Shown piece after piece: positions 24,984 to 36,830 of a DNA stretch of 64,000 bases (the stretch's first letter is position 1; each line of letters begins with the position of its first letter). Under the pieces are notes generated by a model, which made no database searches, was not told the origin of the DNA, and saw only the letters and a list, made by a program, of their open reading frames with translations. Made by a program: the position numbers and the translations under genes. Source of the DNA: Pilaira anomala (lineage: Eukaryota > Mucoromycota > Mucoromycetes > Mucorales > Mucoraceae); the NCBI GenBank assembly GCA_025716855.1, contig JAIXMQ010000011.1:620001-684000 (forward strand), given 5' to 3'.

Positions 24984-25476
24984 ATGTCGACAATGGAAAC
25001 CAACACAACTTATACAGAACCTCGTTATAAAGGTCGAGTCAAGTTTTTCAACTCAACAAAAGGATATGGATTTATTTTATCAGACTCTGAACAAAACGAA
25101 GGTTAGCGAGAGAGAGAGAGAGAGATAATTTATATATTTCATTTGCTAAGCAACCCATTTTTTTTCACAAAAGTATTTGTTCATCACACTGCTATCCAAA
25201 ACAATGGTGGGTTCAAGAGTTTAGCAGAAGTAAGCTCTTTTTTTTTTTTTAAAAAAAAAAAAAATCAATCAATTGAATCCATTTCTTTAGGGCGAACAAG
25301 TAGTGTATCGTATGAAAAGTGAAAAGACTCTACTTTGGTTAACATGATGATAAATATATAGGTTGAATATGATCTTGTACAAGGACCAAAAGGTATGCAA
25401 GCTTCGAATGTGACTGGACCAAATGGATCACCTGTACAAGGAGATCCTAGAACACAACAACGTTCATCACAATACA

Positions 25477-25510
<34 letters not shown>

Positions 25511-25705
25511 GTTAATTTTAGTTACATCTTTATTTATTCTATTTCATAGTGACTGTAGTAATAGAATCTCGTATTATGGAGGTACATTACGCATAATCAA
25601 GATGACTTTTTTCTTTTGTCATGTATCTTAATTGTTTTCTATATACATTATAGGATACATGATTGATCCTTATTATGCATACACAGGATATCCTTATGCT
25701 ATGTA

Positions 25706-25750
<45 letters not shown>

Positions 25751-25874
25751 TTATGGATATATTCCACAACAACAGCAACAAAATACAATGGACGTTACAA
25801 ATCAATTCATTTCTTCTACTTATCCGGCACAACAAATATTAATACCGCCACCAGTTCATAATGATGAGAGTTAA
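24984..25874 (+). CDS. Cold-shock-domain RNA-binding protein with poly-alanine tract
   Basis: Six exons: 24984-25101, 25174-25229, 25291-25299, 25362-25477, 25550-25581, 25654-25874; 183 residues. The cold-shock domain (about residues 14-82) has RNP1 in STKGYGFILSD and RNP2 in VFVHHTAI, then FKSLAEGEQVEYDLVQGPKG and ASNVTGP. Exon 3 is only 9 nt (GGC GAA CAA). Without it the conserved EGEQVEYD turn is lost, and reading through meets a TGA. The C-terminal half is Tyr/Gly/Gln-rich with 13 alanines coded by a perfect (GCA)13 run, then a QQQQQ stretch. It probably binds single-stranded RNA or DNA, like Y-box proteins. Confidence 0.88.
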
Positions 25875-26207
25875 TAAAAATTTTTTTTTTTGTTTTTTTG
25901 TTTTTTCATATATTAATGTCGGATGTTATTAATAAAAAGCAAAATGTATGTATTAGCACTGTATCACAACTGCAAAGCCGAGGTGTGGATCATAATGGTT
26001 GTACAGTTAAAAAGAGAGTCGATCCTCGCACATCTTTTGTGTGTTGTATGTGTGTAACTTTAATATTTATGAGATTCTATTATACGCACATAAAATTTTG
26101 CCAAGCTTATTTAATTTGATATATGTATATATAAAGCTTTTTTTTTTTTATTTTTTTTTAAAAAAAATGTATGTACAATATGTAGGAAGAGGAGGGTAAA
26201 AATATAA
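25875..26207. other. Intergenic spacer between convergent genes
   Basis: A 333-bp stretch with T-rich 3'-UTR-like sequence on both sides. The 73-codon open frame inside (25898-26119) has no recognisable features and is probably chance. Confidence 0.5.
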
Positions 26208-26951
26208 CTAAATAAGTTGTACAATGGGTGGGTAATAGAAGAAAGGTTGTTGTTGTTGTTGTTGATGATGAAAGTAAGGGAGATGATACCTTGTTCTTGT
26301 TGTAGTATTAGGAGCCAATTTATTCTTTTCTAATAAAGTACCTAATGGGACATCATCATCTTCTTCTCTATTTATTCTATGATTTATCGGTTTTAATACA
26401 TTCAACATCTTTTTTAAATGAATCATTTCCGAAAGAGGTAATGCGTTTTGACGGAGTTTTTGATAGGTTGTTTTATACATTGACCATTGGTGCATTAAGT
26501 CTCGAGGTCCATCCGTTATTAATTTACTGTCAATTCGTCGTAGCAACGGTCTTTCTACTGTTGACTTGGATACACTGTGATGTCTTTCGATTGGTTTTTT
26601 GGTAGGTATACAGGTAACAGGTTTAGTAGTAGGTAGACTGGACGACCGTTCAATGGTCGTTAATTTGGTTTGTATTAAACCATTGTCTTCTTCGTTTGGT
26701 ATATACATGGCACGACGATTAAGTTTCTTTTGTTTGATTGATTGAACGTCTTGTAATTTTCTACTGACGACTAAAGATGTTTCTTCTAGTGGTTGATGAA
26801 CCGTGATAGAAATAGATCTTCTTTTCTTATTTGGAGGAGAAATTAAATGTAATACCTTTGACCATTTGGAGAAACTGTCAGATAGCTTATTAGAATCAAT
26901 TGTACTGGATTGAAATGGAGGAGGGGAATGACGTTTTGTTTTTCTATTCAT
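26208..26951 (-). CDS. Orphan basic, low-complexity protein
   Basis: Single exon of 247 residues starting MNRKTKRHSPPPFQSSTID. I do not recognise a family. It is basic and mostly disordered by composition, with a KKRRSISITVH patch (possible nuclear signal), Ser/Thr/Pro-rich segments, and a helical-looking block RDLMHQWSMYKTTYQKLRQN then EMIHLKKMLNVLKPINHR, the part most likely to be a conserved motif. The C-terminus holds QQQQQQ and FFYYPPIV. The intact 744-nt frame with non-repetitive codon use in an AT-rich setting supports a real gene. Confidence 0.6.
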   Translation of the reverse strand: MNRKTKRHSPPPFQSSTIDSNKLSDSFSKWSKVLHLISPPNKKRRSISITVHQPLEETSLVVSRKLQDVQSIKQKKLNRRAMYIPNEEDNGLIQTKLTTIERSSSLPTTKPVTCIPTKKPIERHHSVSKSTVERPLLRRIDSKLITDGPRDLMHQWSMYKTTYQKLRQNALPLSEMIHLKKMLNVLKPINHRINREEDDDVPLGTLLEKNKLAPNTTTRTRYHLPYFHHQQQQQQPFFYYPPIVQLI

Positions 26952-27137
26952 TTTGTGAGTATATAAAGAAGAAAGAGAAAAGTGAAAGATAAAATAACAA
27001 AAAAAAAATTTAAATTATATATATGCTGTAAGATATATAAAGGGCTAGACCATCATGAGAAGAAAGGGGGGGGGGAGAGTGTTCCTGATAATTTCAAAAA
27101 AGATTTGAGGCGAAAAAAAAAGCTTTCAAGTCAATTC

Positions 27138-27168
<31 letters not shown>

Positions 27169-27689
27169 GCGTACTCCAAAAACCGTTTTTTAGTACCGAT
27201 TCCGGGTCTGGACAAATATTAATTATTCTTAACCTGCCTTTTTTAGATATAATCTGGATCCGCCCCCTTTTTCTCTTTTACACGTGTAACATTAGGGGCA
27301 GAAAAAAAAAGTCATCGGCCGGCGGTTATTGATGGCTATAAATATTATGTTATTTTTAAACTTTGCAATGATTTTAATAGCTTTAGTTTGTTTGTACATT
27401 GCATTAACGGTTTAGTGTGCTCGGATCTTTTTTTTTTTTTTTTTTGTTTTCATGCATTTTAGTAAATAGTTTGGTTTTATGAGTGAAATGATAAATCAAG
27501 GCTATATATACTTTATGGTTCATTTCCGGGTTTTTTATTTTATTTTTCGTCATACGGAAAGTGATACCCCCCTCACACCTTTTTTTATTTTTATTTTACG
27601 CGCGTCATACAATATTAATAAAAAAAGAAAGTTATCAATATTTACAGTAGCACATTATTATATATTAGATTCCTTTTTGACAAGAAGAG

Positions 27690-27729
<40 letters not shown>

Positions 27730-28640
27730 AGGAAAGGTTAATTTCAGCCATGGACATTTCCATAAATTTCAATTAACTCGGTAACTACTAAACTTGGACT
27801 ATTGATTGATTAACTTTGTGCTTTAAACGACTCTTTCTCTTTCTCTCGCTCTTTTATTACAATAAAAAAAAAAGTGCCCGAGCGAAAAAAAGGGGTTCTT
27901 CTTTCTGGGTGATACAAAATTACAATTGACAAGTTAAAAATCAATCATTTATATTGTGAGGAGAGAGCAAAATGTGTACATATTAGAAAAAAGGGTTCTC
28001 TCTTTCTTTCTTTCTTTCTTTCTTTTTCCACCCCTTGTGAATATATAAATTGTAATTTCAAACAGCACGTTTTTTTCTTTAAATTCTGGGTGCATAATAT
28101 AATATACAATTTATCTCTCTTTTTAAGGAGGTGGGTTTTTTTTATAAAAGCGGGCTAGTTGATAATGTTTGTAATGGTAAAAGTCTTTATGTGGTTTAAA
28201 TTTTAGCTTTGACAGGTATAAATTAATCATTGTTGTTTTAAGGATTCATTTATTAATTCACTCTAGCTTCAATCGTACGAGATCAGTAAAGTTTTCTTTT
28301 TTTTTTAAAAAAAAAACATAAGTTAAAGATTGTACATTTCTTTGTCAGTGTGACGTACAGATTACAATATCTTGTTTTCTTTATTATGCATCCCTTTTTT
28401 TCATCCCTTTCAATTTACCAAATCAAAAAAGACACGCACACAGAGAGAGAGAGAGAGAAAGAGAGAGAAAGAGAGAGAAAGGGAAAGAAAGGGTCAATAA
28501 ATGATTTGTTGAGATGAGCCGTGACTGATTTTCCCGGGCCACTAAATTAGGACACACACAACAACCCCCCAGGGCCACAATTAGTTACACTTTTTTTTTC
28601 TTTAACCAAACAACCCCCCGCAAACATATAAAAAAAAAAA
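26952..28640. other. Long intergenic/promoter region upstream of TIM23
   Basis: About 1.7 kb without a convincing gene. It contains a (GT)n tract at 27140-27158, a run of about 32 A residues at 27694-27725, (CTTT)n near 28000-28023, (GA)n near 28443-28480, and C-rich patches near 28565 and 28612 just before TIM23. Open frames inside are driven by these repeats. Confidence 0.55.
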
Positions 28641-29288
28641 ATGGGTATCTTTGATTCTAACACCACCAACGCTGATACAGACGATATGTACTCACCTAGC
28701 GGTCAAACTGGTTTTGACGATTCCACAAACACAACTTCTTTTGGACTTGATGATTCCAGTTATGAAAAGATGCCTGATTTCATGTCTACTATTGCTTTTG
28801 ACGCTAACAGACTTCAACCCATGTCACTTCAAGGTCTCGATTTTTTACAGGTAGATGATAGTGCACCTATGGGTAGCTCTAGTGGATTTGCACCTTCTCG
28901 TGGTTGGTCAGATGATCTTTGTTATGGTACTGGTAGTACTTATTTGGCAGGTTTGACATTGGGTGGTGCTTATGGTATGATGGAAGGTATTCGTAAGAGT
29001 CAAGGCGCTACAAAAGTTCGTTTAAATACTACATTAAATTCAATTACCCGTAGAGGTCCTGGTGTTGGTAACGCTGTAGGTGTTATTGCTATGATGTATA
29101 ACGGTACTACTTCCTTGATTGATTATACAAGAGGAACTCATGATGTCTTCAACAGTTTGGCTGCTGGTGCTATTTCGGGTGCTATCTTTAAGTGTACTTC
29201 AGGTGCTCGTGTTGCTGGTATTTCTGCTGTTGTTTGTGCTAGTGTAGCCGGTGCTTGGTCAGTTTTAGTTGATGTTATGACTGGTTAG
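28641..29288 (+). CDS. TIM23: Mitochondrial inner-membrane translocase subunit Tim23
   Basis: Single exon of 215 residues. A hydrophilic N-terminal half (about residues 1-90, with DDMYSPSGQTGFDDSTN and GLDFLQVD) faces the intermembrane space in the family. It is followed by the Tim17/22/23 channel core: TYLAGLTLGGAYGMMEGIRK, RRGPGVGNAVGVIAMMYNG, LIDYTRGTHDVFNSLAAGAI and SGAIFKCTSGARVAGIS, four predicted membrane helices. Tim23 forms the presequence import channel together with Tim17. Length and layout match fungal Tim23 (about 220 residues). AATAAATAAAT downstream may serve in polyadenylation. Confidence 0.93.
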   Translation: MGIFDSNTTNADTDDMYSPSGQTGFDDSTNTTSFGLDDSSYEKMPDFMSTIAFDANRLQPMSLQGLDFLQVDDSAPMGSSSGFAPSRGWSDDLCYGTGSTYLAGLTLGGAYGMMEGIRKSQGATKVRLNTTLNSITRRGPGVGNAVGVIAMMYNGTTSLIDYTRGTHDVFNSLAAGAISGAIFKCTSGARVAGISAVVCASVAGAWSVLVDVMTG

Positions 29289-29394
29289 ATAAAAATAGAG
29301 ATAGATGTATTTGTATAGAAAAAATAAATAAATAAAAATTATTATATATATATTATTAAAAAAAAAAAAAAAAAAAGGGTTTTATTATTATCGT

Positions 29395-30820
29395 TTAATC
29401 TTCTTTGGAAGAGGGAATCTTTTTTCTGGGAGTTGTAAAACTAGCTAATGGTATGGTATCTTCATCCTCATCCTCATCATATTCTTCTTCAGATGGATAT
29501 TCTCTATAATAAGTGCCAGATAAATTATAAATGTTCTGGTTCATGCTTTGTTCTTCTTCATTTAAAGAGTATTCATTTTCACTATCCGTTACAAAACTAC
29601 CCGAATCGTAATATCCTTCTGAATCCTCTATAATTGCATTTGGATCTTGACGTAATATTTGTTGAATCTCTTGTTGACGTTTGTATTTAGACGAGAAAAT
29701 CGAGGGTCTTAAATCATCTGGGTCGCGAGGTGGCCAATAAAATGGTAAGCGAGGATCTGTTCCTTGAATCACTGGAAACGTTAATCCATCTCCTTGCTTT
29801 CTTTTAGGCCATAACCAAAATAATGGGTTAGATCCAAGCACATAACATACGTTCTCATAAATTCCAATATCAAATGGATAACGAACCTAGAGATTTTTTT
29901 TTTTTTTTTTTTTTTTTCATCCTTAGTTATCATGCATGAATACACTCTCTCCCATAAAACACACACACACAAATACTTACCGGTGGGATCTTTCCTCTTT
30001 TCACTAACGTTTCTACTTTTCCTCTTTCCCATGCTTCAATATTCGTTTGATTCTTCACAAGACAATAAATTTGATAAGCTGCCAAGATACCAACACAGAA
30101 TAAAACGATAAATGCAAGTACGAAATTTAAAACCATCATTATTACACCCATTGTATCTGGTTCCGCATCAAACTTAAAAAAAAATAGGAGGTAAATATAT
30201 GCTTATCTTTTTTTTTTTTTTTACATCTCTTTTCTTACCTGAAAACGTTGAATAGCAGACATAATAGCACGTACTCTACCAACCAATAAAATTAACACAT
30301 ACGCACAAGCAGTATTTGCAAACACAATGAATCGAACAAAATGAGCATAATTATCATGTCCAACACAATTATTTATCCAAGGACAATGATGATCCATCTT
30401 TAAAACACATCGACCACAATATCTACAATGATGAGATCGAGGCGGTTTATATACATGACAGGTCTTACAGAATCTTGGTCCTGTTACTCCTTCTGAAGCC
30501 ATTTCTTTTAAAGGTGCAATTAATGAAGAAGGTGGTTCCTATTCCATGATATATCAATTATTTTTATCCTTTTTATGTATTGATAGTCAATATCTTACCC
30601 AAGCAACTGGAATCTTTCCAGGATCGGTGGTTACTACTAAATAGTAATTATAAAATACCATAACCACAAGTGCATTCAATGGTATTAACTTGGTTGCTGA
30701 TTCCAAAGTCCACCATTCATATGCAGGTAGAAAGATAAAGAGTTGTGAAGAGTAGGCGATAAATGAAATGAGGAGAACTACACCTACTACAAACACTTTC
30801 CCTGGTATATATTCCAACAT
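29395..30820 (-). CDS. PFA4: DHHC-type palmitoyltransferase, Pfa4-like
   Basis: Four exons on the minus strand: 30820-30599, 30538-30239, 30172-29981, 29886-29395; 401 residues. Two N-terminal membrane helices ([20 protein letters not shown] and [17 protein letters not shown]) precede the zinc-binding cysteine-rich domain with [18 protein letters not shown] and the catalytic DHHC in [20 protein letters not shown]. Two more helices and an acidic C-terminal tail follow. Pfa4 resides in the ER and S-acylates chitin synthase Chs3 and amino acid permeases in yeast. The layout (DHHC around residues 125-128 and Asp/Glu-rich end) fits Pfa4. The CA repeat near 29960-29971 lies inside the last intron. 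The gene is convergent with TIM23. Confidence 0.9.
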
Positions 30821-32145
30821 TGTGTTTTCAAAAAGAAAAGAAAAGAAGAGGGTTTTTTTTAAAGTAAAAAGAAAAAAAAAAAGTTATTTATAAAACGAGA
30901 AAAAAGAGGGGCGAGCGATGCTGGGGTTCAAAAGATGGCTAAAATAGACTGTTGTATACACTTTACTGTTTATGTCTTACCTTTACTCATTCTATTTACT
31001 ATGAAAGGTAGGAAACGAGAAAAAAGCCTAGGATATGCAAAGATATATGTCAATTAAAAAGTCTGCTAGGAGAGTATATATCTTCTTCTTTTTTTTTCTT
31101 GTTTGAGGCGGGATTCATATATAGTTCATTTTCTGTTCAGGGTGGGCATTCATTCTACATTACTGTGTAGCAATTGGTCATTAAATGCTTGAATTTCAAC
31201 ATAAGTCAGAATACCTAAAGAAAATAGCAGTAATCGCTAAACGATTACAAAAATAATATCTGTCTGTTTTTAACTCAAGGAAAAAAATTGTGTTCATAAT
31301 AATAGTCATCTCACTACTATCTTCATGAGTTTCATGAACTAACCTACTCGCTTCACCTGCTAACGGCCATCTCACCACTAACGACTATATTCTACATCCA
31401 AATACATGCAGCCTTCACAGAAAAAGAGCATTTAACTATGGGGGCATATTAGACAACAATTCATTTCTTCATGAAAAATGTTATTCGAGCTGTATTAAAT
31501 ATATCTTACCACTGATAGCATGTATTATACAGGTTTCAAAGTTATTTATTTCTTGATATGTACTATCTCTTGTAGTTATATATAGTGTGTAATTAAGAAA
31601 GAGATGTACAAGGTTTTGCCAAAGAAGATTTATGTTTTGAAATAAACAAATAAAAACGAAAGTGGTTTATAACCTATTTGTGGCGTGTAAAAAAAAAAAG
31701 TAAACAAGGTTAGTGCGAACTCCCAGTGACAACCAGTTCTCACTCTCGCTTTCAATCCGTTATTAATTCATTACTGTATACATTTGAATAAATAAAAGAT
31801 TTTATTAAACATTTTATGTACATATGTGGCTGATGGGATCAAAAGGATTTCCATTCTTTATTTGATTTTTAACTATTATACCCGGAAAACGAAAAACAAT
31901 TTCTTTTTTTTTTTCGATATGCATATACTACTTATAAAAAAATGAGTGAATGATCAATGTATACGTGAGCATAGTATTTGTCTTTTTATAAAAAGAAGAG
32001 TTAATATTTACAGAAACTGTGTGTCACACTTACTTTGACTGTAGTTTAAAAATAGAGAATAACATAATGCTCACACAAATAAATAAAATTTCACCTTCCT
32101 TTTCTTCTCCTTTTTTTTTAAAAAAAACTTCTTCATCCTAACTTC
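30821..32145. other. Intergenic region
   Basis: About 1.3 kb between divergently placed PFA4-like and Cdc50-like genes. No open frame resembles a gene. It is AT-rich with poly-A/T runs only. Confidence 0.55.
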
Positions 32146-33623
32146 ATGTCGGAAGAAAAGAGTAGAAAACCAGCTAGTAATAACATATAACAATAAGAAA
32201 ATTATTCTATATAGACTGAAAATGCTTAATTTTTTTTTGTAGATACGGCTTTTAAGCAACAACGTCTTAGGGCTTGGCAACCTCTTTTAACACCAAAAAC
32301 TGTATTGCCTACCCTCTTTGTTGCAGGCATTTTGTTTGCTCCTTTAGGTGGTTTCTTCTTATCTCAAAGCGATACTGTAAGTCTCTGCTTTCTCCCCCTA
32401 TAATTTTTTAATATGCTTATATTAAATACTTTTTTTTTTTTTTTATGTTGTAGGTTAATGAGATTATTATTGATTATACCAATTGTTTTATGAATAACGG
32501 TGTTCCGGAACCCCTTGATGAGAGCATGTATTCATATAAATTTACTGCAGAAGGAGAACAATGTAATTCAAAGTCAATGGATGAAGCATATTTCAAGTCA
32601 TTAACAAGTTTTTTTTTTCTTATATATCTATTTTAGTACCTAGAGTTCCTTCTGTAAAATTCACACCTAACCCAGTTGCAGGAGAACCCGGCAACTGTAC
32701 AATTCGATTTACTACACCTATTGAATTAAAAGCACCTGTTTTCCTCTACTATAAACTTACGAATTTTTATCAAAATCATCGTAAATATGTCAAAAGTCTT
32801 AGTTATAATCAACTTCATGGAGATGTGATCACACCTCAAGATGCAATTGGTTCTTGTTCTCCTGTAGCGACAACTGAGGATGGAAAAATTTATTATCCTT
32901 GTGGACTTATTGCCAACTCGATGTTTAATGGTAAAAAAAAAAAAAAAAACAATATGTAAATTATCTTGTTATTAACAAGTTTTACAAAAATTTCTTGTAT
33001 TTTTAGATACATTTACGGTTGCATTTGTGAACCCGCCAGGAGGTCAGAATAATTCAACTGTAAATTTTGATGAAACAGGTATTGCTTGGCCAGCAGATAA
33101 AAAGAGATTACGTACGACACAAATGAATCCTGATCAACTTGCACCACCACCTAATTGGGTCAAAAAGTATCCTAATGGATATACAGCTGATGATATGTTT
33201 CATCCTCAAGATGATGAACATTTTCAAGTGTGGATGAGAACGAGTTGGTATCCTACTTTTCGCAAATTGTATTCTGCTTTAAGGGATAGACCACTTGCAG
33301 TTGGTATTTACGAAGTGAATGTTGTACTTAGTAAGTTTTTTTTTTTTTGAGAGGAACAAAAAGATGAATAAATGCTAAAGTTGTTTTTTTTTCTAGATTA
33401 TGATATTACTCAATATGGTGGATCAAAATCAATTGTACTAACAGGTACTTCCTTCTTGGGGGATCGTAACCCGTTTATGGGGCTAGCTTGGATTGTGATG
33501 GGTTGTGTTTGTACTTTGTTGGGTGTCGTCTTCTTGGGTTGGCATTTCTTTAAGCCTAGAAAGCTTGGTGATCATGATCGTCTTTCTTGGCAACAATCTT
33601 CTGGACCTGGACAGTCGATATAG
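32146..33623 (+). CDS. CDC50: Cdc50/Lem3-family P4-ATPase (lipid flippase) beta subunit
   Basis: Six exons: 32146-32176, 32243-32376, 32454-32562, 32637-32930, 33007-33330, 33397-33623; 372 residues. The first exon ([10 protein letters not shown]) joins [19 protein letters not shown], the conserved cytosolic start of the family. One membrane helix ([17 protein letters not shown]) is followed by a large lumenal domain with [52 protein letters not shown] and [16 protein letters not shown] second membrane helix ([20 protein letters not shown]) comes near the end. Such subunits chaperone P4-ATPases out of the ER and are needed for phospholipid flipping. Confidence 0.94.
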
Positions 33624-35579
33624 TTATTATATTTTATATATAAATAAATTGAAAATCTTTATAACTTTCCTTGCTTTTTTTCTATTTTTTTTTTTTTTTT
33701 TTTTTTTTAGCGTGAATTGAGTAATATGTATACAGGCGTGTACGAAAATATCTATTATTACACGTATTTAATTTAACAGAAAATTCGACACGGTTCTAAC
33801 AAGTATACGTTTTAGTTATTATAGTTTGTAAGAGCTTCTTAAATCGTCTTTTTCTTTCTCTCGAACTAAAAAAAAAAAAAAGTAAACTAACAAGATCAAC
33901 AATTAAAGAAATATACGCCGTTTTTGAGAGGCAACGAGAAGGCAAATGCTACCGAATAATTGGTTAAAAGCAAACTGTTTTCGGCTAGATTTAATTGATG
34001 ATGAGGCTCGACCGCGTTTCAAATACTTTTTAGATAAGGTTGTCCAAGACCCCTAAACCGCTAAGCGGAAATTCTTGGGTCATTGTATTGTTATTGTCCG
34101 AAAGGTGCACACAAGACGAATGATACCTGAGGTCATTCTGCTGTGTTTACCATGGCGTTCCGACAAGCCCAAAAATATCATGTAGGACATGTGGATTTAT
34201 ATCGTAATAATAACAATAAACAAATGGTCCTTTTTTTTTTTTACTATTTATATGAATTACATCATAGACGTCGATCGATTTCTCAGAATATAAAAAGGTA
34301 GTTAATTTTTTCTTGTTTGGGTTTCTTCCTTCCTTTTATTTTTAGTTAAAAAGACATATTCTACGTTCCTTTTATATATGCAGAGCATACAACCCGGCTA
34401 CCATTAAGTACTTTCTTTTTTATCTTATGCCCTTTTTTTTTGTATATGTATGACAAATTGGAAAAGACACCGTAAGTGAAACTAATAAGAAAAGAAATAT
34501 ATCTCAAAATCATAACAAACTTTTGACGTATACATGTAGGCTGTGTGGGAAGAAATTGCAGTGGTGTCCTTTTTTTTTATGGGATCATTTTAAAATATAA
34601 ATATTAGAATAGAGACGTATATATGAATATGTAGCGTAAGTGTATCTTATATATTAAATCAACCGATAAACTAATTTTTTTTCTTTTAAAGATCACCTAC
34701 AACTATATGACTATGAAGAGGAGCGCGTGGGCTCTATCTATGTTCAAAAAGAGTAATCGGCTCATTTCTTGCAGATTACTACTATTAGAAACAAGACATT
34801 CGATCAAGTTAGTTTTTGAAATGTGGAAATATCTCATTCACTTCAAAATTATCTCCTTTCCTTATCCTTTTCTGTTACTCGCATCCGCTCAATACATTCT
34901 TTATTATTTCCTTTACATACAATCCTTCATTTACCTTCTTTACATATACGATTTTTACTTTCTTCTACATGCCCTTTCCTTTTTTATTTCAGTGTGTCTT
35001 CCATTTCTTCCTTTGCAAGATTTCCTTTTGTCGGTTTCTTTGGTCTCTTTCTTTCTCTTTCTACCGTGATTACATGTCAACAAATATGATAGACTTGTAT
35101 TTTCAAAAAAAAAAAAAACTCGGATGATAAAAAAAGAACAAGGTAAATACGACCTCATTACTTAAATTCTTATTTATTGACAAAAGTTCATATAGAACGA
35201 AAGCATTTAAGAACTGCAATTACGCAAGTAAACTTTAGCAAGTGTAATAAAATCATAGATGCTGAAGTAAAAGTACCGCTAGAAAGGAAATAAAAAACTA
35301 TTGCTTTGGATACTGGAGGTAAATTTCATTTATTATATAAATTATTGAATGTACTAATCTAGCGTTTTTTTTTAAAAAAATAAAAAAGATAAATACAGCC
35401 GAAATAAAAAACGGAACAGGCCTTTGGACGAAGAAAAGATATTGTGTTTTTCAAAAAGGAAGCATACACAAGCGGGTGTAGTTACTAATTGTACAATAGC
35501 TGGCCCCCCTTTGAAAAGAAAATAACAATAATGTCATGGTGATCATGACGATTTCTTTTAGAGGAGTTAGTTTTTATCA
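33624..35579. other. Intergenic region with a possible gene relic
   Basis: About 2 kb. A short frame at 33946-34056 begins MLPNNWLKANCFRLDLIDD then EARPRFKYFLDKVVQDP and stops. Another coding-like piece at about 34691-34750 reads DHLQLYDYEEERVGSIYVQK. Neither continues. They may be scraps of a decayed element or gene. The remainder is T/C-rich low-complexity sequence. Confidence 0.4.
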
Positions 35580-35581
35580 TA

Positions 35582-35853
35582 CAATGTTTTGCATTAAAAA
35601 ATATAATTTTTGAAAAATAGAAATAGAGTTTTTTGTTTGGTCAATAGAAAATTTTGAAATTGATAGATTTTTTTTAAACCTGGTAGAAATTCTTGGTAAG
35701 CAGTAGAATTTTTTGACCTTTGATATACACTTCACAAATACAATAAAAAAAAAGAAAAAAAAAGTTCAGAAATATATGTTTATATTGAGGTTTTCGCACT
35801 ACCTAGTGAGTTATCGAGAATTAATCAAGTCCTAAAACTTATAGTAAAATTAG
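35582..35853 (+). repeat. Left terminal inverted repeat of the Tc1/mariner element
   Basis: About 272 bp, pairing with 37288-37560 with only a few mismatches and indels by eye (for example GGTCAATAGAAAATTTTGAA and CGCACTACCTAGTGAGTTAT occur in both, inverted). Confidence 0.85.
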
Positions 35854-36189
35854 CCTTAGTCATTGACGTATGATAATATTGGTTGGTCTTACTCCAAGAA
35901 TCTTAGCATTTTGGTTTTAGTACCAGCTTCTTTCTTTTTCAATGGCTATATAATGTTGATATCGAAAACGAATTTTTTTTAATAAAATATTATTTTTACT
36001 TTTATATTTAGGTGTTTCTTATAAGTTACCTATCTTCTGGTGCTTTGTATGTGATGAACTAGATACAGGAGTGCTTCAATTTCAGCCAAAAGAAACTGAA
36101 GCAACTATTAAAACGCTATACTGTTTGGAGACTATTTCGGATATTACCTCCTATGGTTTAGACACCTACAAAATATAAGCCATCATAGA

Positions 36190-36830
36190 TGGCTGAATTT
36201 ATTCTCTCATTCAGAACCGTAACTTTAAAGTGTCTAGAGTTGCTTTAAAAGCTCGAATTGAACCAAAATCCGCCTACAAGTATTATAACGAGTGAAAGGA
36301 AAACGAAGGAACAGTATTACCCGGATATAAACTAACGTTTGAAGTTAAAGTAAAATCCAATAGCGTCAAACTCACTGAACATTATTCACAATTTATTGAT
36401 AATTATGTTGAAGAGCAACAGACCTGTATCGTTAAAGATGTTACCGACTCTCTCTCTGTGCTGTTTTTAGTGATATGTCGATTACTAAATCAAGTATCTA
36501 TCATCACATAACCGACAAATTTCAATGCACACTTAGCCATACTCAATCTAGAATAACAAAGCAAAATTTCGAGTACACAATTGAACAACGTCGACAGTAT
36601 ATTGAGTATCTATTAAAAACAATGTGGATTTTAAAAGAAAATGCGTTTTGTGGATATAAATGGCCTCAAAAAATATGTTGTGTCCTGTTGGTTGGTCCAA
36701 GAAAGGAACACCTGTAGAAATGGTAGTGTAGCCGGAAGATTCCAGCCTAAGTATTTTGGGTTGTATGTCAACCTATGGATTAATTGCGGTATCTCAGCAG
36801 GTTCCAAAGTTCCAAAGTGCTAAAGAGAGC
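36190..36830 (+). pseudogene. Broken Tc1-like (DDE) transposase
   Basis: Pieces in several frames line up in transposase order. A helix-turn-helix-like piece reads VSRVALKARIEPKSAYKYYN. HYSQFIDNYVEEQQTCIVKD then SITKSSIYHHITDKF resembles the second DNA-binding region. IEQRRQYIEYLLKTM leads to FVDING, where the first catalytic Asp of FxDExG is expected. GWSKKGTPVEM and LGCMSTYGLIAVSQQVP match the segment preceding the second Asp. At least three frame changes and internal stops separate them, so it cannot be functional. Upstream (36010-36190) another short open piece of unclear origin is present. Confidence 0.7.

Noticed and set aside
25587..25835. Minus-strand frame with a poly-cysteine run
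   Set aside because: Antisense reading of the (GCA)13 tract of the cold-shock gene.
27479..27784. 101-codon frame ending in poly-lysine
   Set aside because: Driven by the 32-bp poly-A run in the TIM23 upstream region.
34040..34140. Possible tRNA-like folding near CCGCTAAGCGG
   Set aside because: No acceptor/T-arm pairing and no TTC-type loop in the right position.
34707..35127. Overlapping 88-120 codon frames rich in Phe/Leu/Ser
   Set aside because: T/C-rich low-complexity DNA gives hydrophobic frames in all three phases; no membrane-protein family pattern.
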